From: Endotrypanum monterogeii
Taxonomy: Eukaryota > Euglenozoa > Kinetoplastea > Trypanosomatida > Trypanosomatidae
Length of the DNA stretch: 64,000 bases
NCBI GenBank assembly: GCA_000333855.2
Contig: CM007317.1
Coordinates: forward strand, 646,793-710,792
Direction: 5' to 3'
The first letter of the stretch is position 1; every line of letters starts with the position of its first letter. This document shows positions 9,066 through 18,078 of the stretch, one piece after another. The notes under the pieces were generated by a model that saw nothing but the letters and a program-made list of their open reading frames with translations, searched no databases and was not told the DNA's origin. The position numbers and the translations under genes are program-made.

Positions 9066-11453
9066 ATGCCGTCAATGAGCCCGGTGGAGAGGCTCCCAAC
9101 GAACCCGCGGGAATTCCCAGATGACCAGACTCCAAAATTCATTCTAAAGGCAAAGAATGGCCACTTTCATTTTATGATGGTTGAACCCGATGTATCCAAG
9201 AATTACCTGTGGTACATGTCGGAGCCTAAGCTCGTCACTGTACCCGAGCTCATGGAGGCGATGCGCGTTCCGGGACGCCGTTGGTACGCGACGAACAGGG
9301 AGGGCTTTGAGCTGCAGAAGAAGAGCAACGCGCTTGCGTCCGAGGGTGAGCCGTACGTCTGCCTGCAGAACATTAAAAGTTGCGGGCTGTATTGGTTTGG
9401 CAAGCGCCACGCAGAGCCGCCGGTTGAGGAGGTGACATTAGTAATATCTGTGGGGGAGTTGTACTTGAAAAGCGCGATTCACCGCAAGCGGCTGGTCCGT
9501 CTGCTGATGGATAATATCCGCCGCGTTCTCGAGAACCCGCAAGTCTTCCGAAACGGTGAAACCCTGATTGAGGTGCGAAAAAAGACGCCTACGAAGGAGC
9601 AGCTAAAACTGCTTGCACTGATTCCTGGTATCGCCAACATTTACGAGGGTACTCACGAGAAGGGAGAGCGAAAAGGCGACCCTCGCGGCGCGCTCATCTG
9701 CGCCGGCGCGCAGGGTATTCCCATCACTCCTGATCAGCGTGTGCTTGCTCTCATCAGTGGTGGCATTGACAGCCCAGTGGCGGCGTATCGGATGATGACA
9801 CGCGGCTGCTTTGTCAATGGTGTGCACTTCCTCAATAGCACCAACGACACTGCCTCTGTCGTGGAGAAGAACCGGCGCATCTGCGAACGCTTGTCAAGCG
9901 TGCAGGGTCGCTTCGAGATGCACTATGTGGATATAAGCACTCTGCAGTCGCAGATCGTGGCCAACGTGCCGAACCACAATCGCACCTTAATCTACAAGTG
10001 GTTTATGTTGTCACTAGCAGCCAGCTTCGATGACTCGTGTTTTATTGTCACTGGCGACTCTGCGGGCCAGGTGGCATCTCAGACGGTCCACAACATCAGC
10101 ACTTTGTACCCCACCATTCGCAAGGCAGTCGTTGCCCCACTCATTGGGATGACCAAGAACTTCATCGTCGATGAGGCGCGCAGGATCAACACCTTTGAAT
10201 TTTCCATTCAAGAGGGTGCAGACTGTTGTCAGTATATGATGTGCAAAACCGGTGCAAACCTGATGATGGGACGCCGCACCCTTGAAGCTTGTACTCGTCG
10301 CATCAAACTGACCGACCTCAAAGTGATGACGGAGGTATATCGACACGGGAAACTCTGTGAGTCTTCTGAGTGGGCATACTGTCCTCAGTCAGGCATGCGT
10401 GCATCAAAAGATACTCCGTCTTCAGCGGGGTTTGAGAATGATTCTTTGAGCGAGCGTGATGTGAACGACGTGGTCTACTTTGATGCCGCTGCTGGAACCA
10501 AGGTCGCAGAGGAGGTGAAGAGGGCCATGCTGCGTGCTCCTGAGGGGAACCCGAATAGCATGCACATGAGCGGCCGTGAAGCTCGCATGGCTGTGGAGAA
10601 GGTGCGCAGTCAGCTAGCGAAATTGATGCATGTGCCGGCGAACGATATCATTTTCACTTCGGGTGGCACAGAGTCTAACAACATTGCGTTAAACGGTTTC
10701 CGTGTTGAACGCGAGGCCTGGTCACATGCCTCCACAAGTGAGAATGTAAACGTCCCTGTCGGGTCCACAGTAGTGCGGGTGATAGATCTTGTTAACCACG
10801 AAACGGGTAGCATCAACTGCAATTTGACTCGTCCCGAGGGCGGCCGGCTGCACGTGGACGCAAGCCAAGGCTTGCTAAAGATAGACTTCAGTTCTCTCGA
10901 CCTCAGTCAGGTCGATTCCATCTCTGTTACCGCGCATAAGATCAATGGTCCCCTCGGCGTTGGTGCACTCTACCTGCGAGACCTCAGCTGCAACAGACTC
11001 TTCAGTGGCGGTACACAGGAGAAAGGCATCCGCCCGGGCACGGAGAACGTGCCTGCGATCGTTGGCTTCGGTGTCGCGCTCGCTCTTGACCGTAGCCACT
11101 CGATTCATAAGGAGATCGACGCGCTCATAACAGAGGAACTGGAGAAAATGGGGTGCGAGGTAAACCGTCGCGGCGAGACCAGTGGTTACATTGTGCATGC
11201 CACGCTTCCAACAGGACTGATCAACACAGATGTAGTCTCTCTCCTCTCCACGAAGTATCACGTCGAGATCGGTACTGGATCTGCTTGTAAAACCAATGAG
11301 GTAAACACCACCGTTTATGACACGCTGGGCAAGACACCTGCACCAAACCGTTCCATTCGTATTAGCTGGGATTGTTTTGCCACCTTTAATGACGCGAGAC
11401 GCGTTCTGAGTGCCTTAAAAAAGGTCATTGACCATTTGAGCCCAAGAGCCTAG
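9066..11453 (+). CDS. ThiI-type tRNA sulfurtransferase fused to cysteine desulfurase, 795 aa
   Basis: Residues 1-120 are an N-terminal part I do not recognise. About 122-220 reads as a THUMP domain (RNA binding). About 220-430 is a ThiI PP-loop ATPase: LISGGIDSPVAAYRMM at about 228, VTGDSAGQVASQT at about 328, then PLIGMTKNFIVDEA. ThiI adenylates U8 of tRNA and inserts sulfur to make 4-thiouridine. After a linker, residues about 468-790 are a class V aminotransferase-fold cysteine desulfurase. It has FTSGGTESNNIAL, the PLP-contacting Asp598 and Gln601 (HVDASQG), the PLP lysine Lys625 (TAHKINGPLG) and the sulfur-accepting Cys741 (GTGSACKTN). The sulfur donor and acceptor are thus one polypeptide. 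The desulfurase part is shortened (see findings). A Cys pair at 387-388 (EGADCCQYM) sits where ThiI carries its persulfide cysteine. GTG at 9057 precedes the first ATG at 9066, which I use. Confidence 0.9.
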   Translation: MPSMSPVERLPTNPREFPDDQTPKFILKAKNGHFHFMMVEPDVSKNYLWYMSEPKLVTVPELMEAMRVPGRRWYATNREGFELQKKSNALASEGEPYVCLQNIKSCGLYWFGKRHAEPPVEEVTLVISVGELYLKSAIHRKRLVRLLMDNIRRVLENPQVFRNGETLIEVRKKTPTKEQLKLLALIPGIANIYEGTHEKGERKGDPRGALICAGAQGIPITPDQRVLALISGGIDSPVAAYRMMTRGCFVNGVHFLNSTNDTASVVEKNRRICERLSSVQGRFEMHYVDISTLQSQIVANVPNHNRTLIYKWFMLSLAASFDDSCFIVTGDSAGQVASQTVHNISTLYPTIRKAVVAPLIGMTKNFIVDEARRINTFEFSIQEGADCCQYMMCKTGANLMMGRRTLEACTRRIKLTDLKVMTEVYRHGKLCESSEWAYCPQSGMRASKDTPSSAGFENDSLSERDVNDVVYFDAAAGTKVAEEVKRAMLRAPEGNPNSMHMSGREARMAVEKVRSQLAKLMHVPANDIIFTSGGTESNNIALNGFRVEREAWSHASTSENVNVPVGSTVVRVIDLVNHETGSINCNLTRPEGGRLHVDASQGLLKIDFSSLDLSQVDSISVTAHKINGPLGVGALYLRDLSCNRLFSGGTQEKGIRPGTENVPAIVGFGVALALDRSHSIHKEIDALITEELEKMGCEVNRRGETSGYIVHATLPTGLINTDVVSLLSTKYHVEIGTGSACKTNEVNTTVYDTLGKTPAPNRSIRISWDCFATFNDARRVLSALKKVIDHLSPRA

Positions 11454-12760
11454 TATCGGCCAATCTTCATCCGTTTTGTTTTTCATCAGCCTTAGCTTCA
11501 TGATCTTAATTTTATTTCGCCTAAGATTTCGTGGGTAGATCGGCCCGTCGTGTGTCTCGCACTTCAGTGCGTGATTTGTCGCCGGAGAAACAAAACGCCG
11601 GGTGGGGGACGCAAACCACGTCAATCGCACGCACTATTACGGGTGCGCGACTCCAGTCAGACGCTGCTCGAGGTTGTGGCACACGGTTGCAAATGGTCGA
11701 GAACACGAATCTATTACCTAAAATAAACTCTGCCATATGGCGGGTTGGCCTGGGCACCCGGGGGACGGTGGGCTGTCTCCGATGCGCCTTCCGGAAAGCG
11801 TGCGTGGCGGCCTGTCCGCTTCTTGTGCGGGCGCCGGTGTGCGCGCACGTCCCCGCCCCCCTCTGGCGTGCCTACCCCTACCGAGGACACGTGCCGGCCC
11901 CTTTGTTGAATCGGCCGGCGTACGCAACAGCGGTCCGTGGGCTGCGGTATCGCTTTGCGTGCTCTCCTCGTGTGCGTGTGTGTGTGTGCGGGGGCTCTGC
12001 GCACGTGCGGCTTTCTGTTCTGGGCGTGGTGCGCTGTGCTCGGCCGCGGCTCCGGCGGTCTGTTCGGTGCGGTTGCCGGGGATGCGTGGGCGGCGTGTCG
12101 TTTTTCGCGGCCAGTCCTTGCGGCCCCGGTATTTTGCGGCCTCGCGGTGCCGCGTGTGGTGCGGTGGCTTGGGGCGTGACGGGGGGCATGGAGAAGATAT
12201 CGGGGTGGCTGGGGTGTCCGCGTGGTTCGCGCGAGGTTTTTCCAGGCAGGTTTCAGAGAGGAGGCGGTGCCCAGATGTCTGTCATATTTTCTCTTTAAGG
12301 TTGGAAGGCGTATGAGCCGCTGCTGTGCGCCACGCGGTGTGTTTCAGGCCTAGCGGGGGTATAATGTTCTGCGGTGGAACCTTGGTTCTGACGGTAAGTA
12401 TCCGAATAACTGTGTTTCCGTGGGTCGGGTCTTTGACGCCGGTTAAGCCGAAAAAATATCTCGTTTACAGCAAGAAAGATCCCGCTGGCAGCAGTGCAGG
12501 TACCACTCTTTTGTATGGTGGAAGATGCTCGTTGTGCACGTACAAGGTCATTGAATTCAGCATATTCATGGGCTCTATACGCATGGGACCTGAGTACTCG
12601 TCACCTTTGTATATTAGAGAGTTTTTCTCATGAGGAAAGAGTGGGTACATTAGTTGGGGCTGTGCTCGTTTCTGAGAACCATTCCACTGTATTCTCCTCT
12701 GCTCTTTTTCTTAAAATGTGTCTCCGCAGTGTGCCGAGGAGTCGGCGTGCGAAAAGAAAA
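11454..12760. other. Intergenic region with GC-rich island
   Basis: About 11,735-12,295 is strikingly GC-rich compared with its flanks, with overlapping open frames on both strands that have the Arg/Pro/Cys/Gly composition expected of GC-rich non-coding DNA. An 89-codon ORF at 12,364-12,633 follows a TTTCAG site but leaves less than 100 bases to the next acceptor and resembles nothing I know. Confidence 0.5.
12686..12729 (+). promoter_or_regulatory. Likely trans-splice acceptor deciding the start at 12761
   Basis: A C/T tract (about 12,688-12,711) is followed by CTCCGCAG with AG at 12,728-12,729. An in-frame ATG at 12,716 lies upstream of this AG, so if the site is used the first available start is 12,761. 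Confidence 0.5.
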
Positions 12761-13123
12761 ATGAAGTACACTTCATTTCGAATGATCGACTCGCTGTGTT
12801 CCCAGCTTCTTCAGGTAAAGCACGATAGTGTGAAAGTTGACAAGGTCATCGCTGACGGGATCCGTCATCGCATCCTCGATAAGGACACCTTGCCCTTAAT
12901 TATTCAAAAGACCGCCGTGACTGAGGGGGAGTGGTGTTTGGCACTACGCGTCCTCCAGAGTCAGCACCTAGACAGGCATCGCCTTCGTAGGGATGACAAC
13001 ATATGGGCCATCGTGGATAGAGGAGTGCCGGACAATGTTTCCAGCAGGAGTGCTGCACAGAGGGCGTTGAAGGCCATCTTCGGTTCCGGATCTCGAAAAA
13101 AATCGCCACCACCAGTGCAGTAG
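12761..13123 (+). CDS. Hypothetical protein, 120 aa
   Basis: I recognise no family. The protein is mostly helical by composition. Residues about 5-85 contain short repeated helix-like units, such as DTLPLIIQKTAVTEGEW and ALRVLQSQHLDRHRL, that recall PPR-like helical pairs. The C-terminus is basic (AIFGSGSRKKSPPP). It may be a small mitochondrial or RNA-associated protein, but this is a guess. It ends in TAG. The ATG at 12,761 is preferred over 12,716 because the AG acceptor lies between them. It sits between the ThiI fusion and DNA polymerase delta on the same strand. Confidence 0.55.
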   Translation: MKYTSFRMIDSLCSQLLQVKHDSVKVDKVIADGIRHRILDKDTLPLIIQKTAVTEGEWCLALRVLQSQHLDRHRLRRDDNIWAIVDRGVPDNVSSRSAAQRALKAIFGSGSRKKSPPPVQ

Positions 13124-13672
13124 GCACTGACTCTGATAGTAACGACGCTCTCTCTCTAGGCGATGCCGAGCTGAGGTGCAATAAGATGCGCGACCCTGTT
13201 GACTCCCCTTTCCGCTTTTTATGGTGTTTTCGCTTTCTGAGTGACAGCGCTTCATAATTCTTGAAACCATTTCTTGTTTCCCTCGGTAGAGGTGCGCATC
13301 TGAGAGTGGGACTTGTTTCACTAATTATCTGCTGGCCTTTTTTTCTTTTCGCTTCTGTTGCATGCACTACTCCTCCAAGCAGCTTGACAAGTTTTGCAGT
13401 CGCTTGCTTCGCTGCTTCGCATATGTGAGCTCTTTTCTCCTTCACTGTAGTCATTTTTGCCCCTCTACTACTTCCTTTATGTCTTCCTTTTTTTTTTTCG
13501 GTTTGACCTCCTCTTTTCACGCACAGCCGATTCAACCCTGGAAAGGCGCGCCGCAGCTGTTCTCTTCTTGGATCTCTGACTGGCTGCGTTATTCAAAGGC
13601 AGTGTCCCGCCATCCTCAAATTGTAGTTCTTTGCCGTGTCATTTCCACACCTGGTCAGGCGTACTCAGAAGA
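13124..13672. other. Intergenic region upstream of DNA polymerase delta
   Basis: Rich in pyrimidine tracts (about 13,335-13,355 and 13,455-13,500, with T10), which supply splice-acceptor signals. The last AGs are at about 13,666-13,669. Nothing else is seen. Confidence 0.6.
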
Positions 13673-16600
13673 ATGGCATCCCCTGCTCTATCGCCGTGGA
13701 ACTCCATTACGCGCGCACCTCTCCCTCCTTCCTACTTGCACAAAGACTTGTGCTTTCAGCTTCTTGACTGTTACCAGACGAAAGGAAACCCACATGAAAC
13801 GGTGTCCCGCGTTCGTGTCACCGAGGTGCCAGTGGTTCGCCTCTACGGGGTTACCGCAGAGGGTTTTAGTGTGTTGGTGCACTGCTACAACCATGAGCCT
13901 TACTTGTGGATCGAGGCACCACCGAACTGGTTGCCGGTATATTCTCGGGGGCTGATGCGGGAGCTCAACAACGAGCTCGGCAAGCAAACTCGCCTGCAAG
14001 ACACTGTTGTTCGTGTGGAGGTACACCAGCGCTGTGGTCTCATGCACTACAAAGGTGGCCAGCTGGCACCGCATCTCAAGATCGTCGTCCAGCTACCACA
14101 ACATATCCCGAAGCTTCGTAGTCTCCTTTCCGACCGAGGCATCTCGTGCCCCGAGGCGTGGGATGGCGTTCGTGTATTTCAGACATTCGAGTCGAACGTC
14201 ATTTTTCCGCTACGCTTCCTTGTCGACAACGATATCGGCGGCAGCAATTGGCTGACGCTGACCCGTGGAAAGTTTGTCTCCTGCTACGCCAAAACATCGG
14301 GGTGCCAGGTTGAGGTGTCGTGCTCACACGAGGATGTGCAGAGCCACGAGCCCATTGGAGACTATCTGTCCATCGCGCCGTTTCGCATCCTTTCTATCGA
14401 CATCGAGTGCCAGAACCGTAAAGGACTCTTCCCTGAACCGGAGCATGACTCTGTTATTCAGATTGCCAACCACTGCGTCGAGTACGGGCGTGATTCCGAG
14501 CCGCTCACCAAGACAATCTTCACCCTGAAAAGGTGCGCACCCATTGCCGGGGCACAAGTGTTTTCATACGAAACGGAGCCGGAAATGTTGCTAGCGTGGG
14601 TCACATTCTTGAAAGCACTAGACCCTGACATTCTAACCGGGTACAACATATGCAACTTTGACTTTCCATATCTACTAAACCGCGCCACATTCTTGAAGAC
14701 CAGCGATGCGTTTCACTTCTGGGGTCGACAAATTCACGAACGGACGGTGGCGCGCGATAAAAAATTTCAATCTAAACAGATGGGCAACCGAGAGTACACG
14801 GAATTGACTTTGGAGGGGCGCATAGTCATGGATGCGATGGTGGTGATCCAGCGCGACTACAAACTACGTTCTTACTCGCTGAACTCGGTCTCTCAGCACT
14901 TTCTCGGTGAGCAGAAGGAAGATGTGCATCACTCGATTATATCCGACCTCCAGAACGGCGATGATGAAACGCGCCGCCGCCTGGCTGTGTACTGCTTGAG
15001 GGATGCGTACCTTCCGGTAAAGCTGCTGGATCGACTTATGTGCATCGTGAACAACGTGGAGATGGCTCGCGTGACGGGTGTGCCGGTGGGATGGCTGCTG
15101 GAACAAGGCCAGCAAATCAAAGTCTTCTCGATGCTCCTACGCAAGGCCCAGAAGAGGAAGCTGGTGGTGCCTACGGTAGAGTACACTGGTGGCGGTGATC
15201 GCAGCTACGAGGGTGCCACCGTCATCGAGCCGGAAAGGGGCTTCTACAACTGCCCTGTCGTGACGCTCGATTTCGCCTCTTTGTATCCGTCGATTATCAT
15301 CGCGCACAACTTGTGTTACTCAACATTGGTTCGTCCAGCGGATGTGGGTCTTCATCATCAAGATTCCCTCAATCGATCACCCTCGTGTGATGTGTTTGTG
15401 AAGAAAGAAGTCTTCCCTGGCATTCTTCCTGAGGTTCTGCAGGACTTGCTGGCTGCCCGTAAAAACGCACGTGGCATGATGAAGAACGTGCCCATGAATT
15501 CACTTGAGTACAAGGTTCTCAACGGGCGCCAGCTTGCGCTGAAAGTGAGCGCCAACTCCGTGTACGGTTTTACTGGTGCGCAGGTGGGAAAGTTACCGTG
15601 CCTGGAGATCAGCGGCTCTGTCACGGCTTATGGCCGAGAGATGATCGCGAAGACCAAAAAAGTCGTTGAGGAGCTGTACCCCGGTGTGCGTGTCTTGTAT
15701 GGAGATACCGACTCGGTCATGGTGAAGTGTATCACTGACGAGAAGGCCTCCGATAAAGAGCGTCTGCAGGCCGCCATGGATTTCGGGATTGAGGCAGCGG
15801 AAAAAGTTTCTCGCAACTTCCTCAGTCCCATTAAGCTTGAGTTCGAGAAGGTCTATTTCCCTTATTTACTGATGAACAAGAAGCGTTACGCAGGGTTGCT
15901 ATGGACAAACACGGAGCGGTTTGATAAACTAGATTCAAAGGGCATTGAGACGGTGCGCCGAGACAATTGCCCTCTCGTCGCTCGCATGGTTTCTGGTGTG
16001 CTGAACCGCATTCTCATACATCGCTCCGTCGAGAGCGCAGTCAGTTTCGTGAAAGGCACCATCAGCGACCTCCTGCTGAACCGACTTGATATCTCAAACT
16101 TGGTTATCACTAAGTCATTCTCCAAAGCAGAGGACCAGTACGCTTCTGCCCAGGCGCACATCGCCCTTGTGGAGCGCATGCGGCAGCGCGACCCCGCTTC
16201 AGCGCCGACCATTGGCGACCGCGTGGCGTACGTGATTGTTAAGGCGGCCAAGGGCGCCAGGGCATACGAGAGAAGTGAGGACCCGATCTATGTGCTTGAG
16301 AATAATATTCCTATCGACACACAGTACTATCTCGAGCATCAGCTGGCACCCCCAATTCGGCGTGTGTTTGAAGGTGTACTGGCTGATCCCAATGTACTGA
16401 TCACTGGGGATCATACGCGCCACATGAGTATCTCTGCACCAAGCAAGAATGCTGGTGGGTTGATGAAGTTTGTGAAGATTCAGCTGCAGTGCATTTCGTG
16501 CCGCGCCGTCATTCCTGAGGGTGCGCTCTGCGACAACTGCCAAGGCAAAGCTCCTGAGGTCTATAGCAAGATCGTGGCGAAGCGCAACCACTACGAGGCT

Positions 16601-16771
16601 ATCTATTCACAGGTGTGGACTCAGTGTCAGCAATGCCAGGGGTCATTGAATCAAGAGGTGATCTGCTCTAGTCGCGATTGCCCAGTGTTTTACATGCGCA
16701 AGAAGGTCCAGAAAGACCTCCGTGAGCAGCAGGTGCTACTGGACCGTTTCGGTATTGTGGACGACTGGTGA
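13673..16771 (+). CDS. POLD1: DNA polymerase delta catalytic subunit, 1032 aa
   Basis: This is the family B replicative polymerase that makes the lagging strand with PCNA and proofreads. All key motifs are intact. Exo I is SIDIE with Asp243 and Glu245, Exo II is GYNICNFDFPYL, and Exo III is YCLRDAYLPVKL. Motif A is LDFASLYPSIII with Asp533, motif B is KVSANSVYGF near 624, and motif C is YGDTDSVM with Asp678 and Asp680. The C-terminus carries two four-cysteine modules. The first, CISC...CDNC near 940, is the zinc-type CysA. The second, CQQC...C...C near 985, is CysB, which holds the iron-sulfur cluster in this family. The length is normal (yeast and human about 1100). The frame is open upstream to 13,631, but the ATG at 13,673 is the first start codon after the AGs. 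Confidence 0.97.
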   Translation: MASPALSPWNSITRAPLPPSYLHKDLCFQLLDCYQTKGNPHETVSRVRVTEVPVVRLYGVTAEGFSVLVHCYNHEPYLWIEAPPNWLPVYSRGLMRELNNELGKQTRLQDTVVRVEVHQRCGLMHYKGGQLAPHLKIVVQLPQHIPKLRSLLSDRGISCPEAWDGVRVFQTFESNVIFPLRFLVDNDIGGSNWLTLTRGKFVSCYAKTSGCQVEVSCSHEDVQSHEPIGDYLSIAPFRILSIDIECQNRKGLFPEPEHDSVIQIANHCVEYGRDSEPLTKTIFTLKRCAPIAGAQVFSYETEPEMLLAWVTFLKALDPDILTGYNICNFDFPYLLNRATFLKTSDAFHFWGRQIHERTVARDKKFQSKQMGNREYTELTLEGRIVMDAMVVIQRDYKLRSYSLNSVSQHFLGEQKEDVHHSIISDLQNGDDETRRRLAVYCLRDAYLPVKLLDRLMCIVNNVEMARVTGVPVGWLLEQGQQIKVFSMLLRKAQKRKLVVPTVEYTGGGDRSYEGATVIEPERGFYNCPVVTLDFASLYPSIIIAHNLCYSTLVRPADVGLHHQDSLNRSPSCDVFVKKEVFPGILPEVLQDLLAARKNARGMMKNVPMNSLEYKVLNGRQLALKVSANSVYGFTGAQVGKLPCLEISGSVTAYGREMIAKTKKVVEELYPGVRVLYGDTDSVMVKCITDEKASDKERLQAAMDFGIEAAEKVSRNFLSPIKLEFEKVYFPYLLMNKKRYAGLLWTNTERFDKLDSKGIETVRRDNCPLVARMVSGVLNRILIHRSVESAVSFVKGTISDLLLNRLDISNLVITKSFSKAEDQYASAQAHIALVERMRQRDPASAPTIGDRVAYVIVKAAKGARAYERSEDPIYVLENNIPIDTQYYLEHQLAPPIRRVFEGVLADPNVLITGDHTRHMSISAPSKNAGGLMKFVKIQLQCISCRAVIPEGALCDNCQGKAPEVYSKIVAKRNHYEAIYSQVWTQCQQCQGSLNQEVICSSRDCPVFYMRKKVQKDLREQQVLLDRFGIVDDW

Positions 16772-18078
16772 GCTGCGGTGATGGCGCAGACATCATTTTT
16801 TTTTTTTTTCGGTGTTGTTTCAGTGCATTCTTGGCGAGCCTTCATCTCTCTTGTGTTTGTGCTATACTCAATACCTTCTTGCACATTCAATACGAGTGCT
16901 CCTCAACTTAGCGGATTCTCGAAAAAAAGGGAATACACCTACACGGCATATTAAAACGCTGTCTCACGGACTGTGCTAGCGCTGCATAGAAGGTCGAGGG
17001 TGGTAGTGGTGGCGTCTTTCTTCACCATTTTCTTCACCTTGGATATATAATTACTTTGGATCGTCTGGGGATGCGTGCACCCGCGTCTCGGTGTGTGTCT
17101 GTGGGCGTGTGTGCGTATGTGTGTCTTTCCCTTTTTCTACCTCACTTTTTTTTTCTTCTATTGCTTCATAGAAACAGATCAGTTTCGCGGGCCACCATGC
17201 TCCAGCATTTATCACGCCTCTGTATATTTTCAATGACGCAAAGGGATTCTTCGTCTCTTTCCTTGTTTGGTGTGGAGGCTTGTTATCATGAACGGACATA
17301 TGTCGAAATAATAATAAAAAGCAATCAGGCTCGTTCAGAGACGCACAGTCCTGTCGGTGTGCGCACACAGACACATTCAGAATGTGAAAAAGGTGGCAAC
17401 AAACAAGAAAATATAGATAACTGGCAGTAGCTAGAACAGAAAGACATACTTTGGTTGGGCATTGAGTGCTATCTTTTCTTCCTACGTCTACTAACTTAGC
17501 AGGTGATGAAAGCATTCCGGTAAAGGACCCCACAAAGGGGGGCGAGATGCGAAAGGGAAAGTGCATCAGGTCCAGTGAAATGACAACTTAATACTCCATT
17601 CAATGCTTTCTCTGCGCCTTTTCGTGTGTCGCTTGCCTCTGTCGCTCTTTTTAACTCTCTTTTCCGCCACCCCTCTTTGTTATCTATTGTTTGTGTTTGG
17701 GTGTGTTTGTGGGACTTTGCGTCATTGGTGTGCTCAGTACTTGTGTTATTGCAACGGTGAAGATACTGCCCATCACAAGGGCAATAGACCAAGCTACTCT
17801 ATTTACATTCACATCTATATAATTTAGAGGAAAAGAGTTTCTTCCGTGGTGTGCCCATTCACGCACAGGTGCAAAGAATTTTCTACAAAAAAAACATCAC
17901 ACCCTCTTTTGTTGAGCTGCCCCGTGCTCGAAGGTTATCCCATCTTGTCATCAATACCTGAACTAAATACATAAACATACAGCACTTACATATCATAGAG
18001 CGCCAGTGTCAGTCCTCCGCCCGTACTTGTTGCCAGAGCGATTGTCTTTCTCGGGTATCCCAAGCTTCGAGGTCTGAA
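16772..18078. other. Intergenic region, 1.3 kb, between POLD1 and ISWI
   Basis: It holds T12 at about 16,797-16,809, several pyrimidine tracts (about 17,120-17,160 and 17,600-17,690) and hydrophobic short frames that look like translated pyrimidine tracts. I see no gene, tRNA or other RNA gene. Confidence 0.55.

Noticed and set aside
11531..12315. Open frames of 190-255 codons on both strands in the GC-rich island
   Set aside because: GC-rich DNA has few stop codons; the frames overlap in several phases and have the Arg, Pro, Cys, Gly and Val bias of random GC-rich sequence, with no family similarity.
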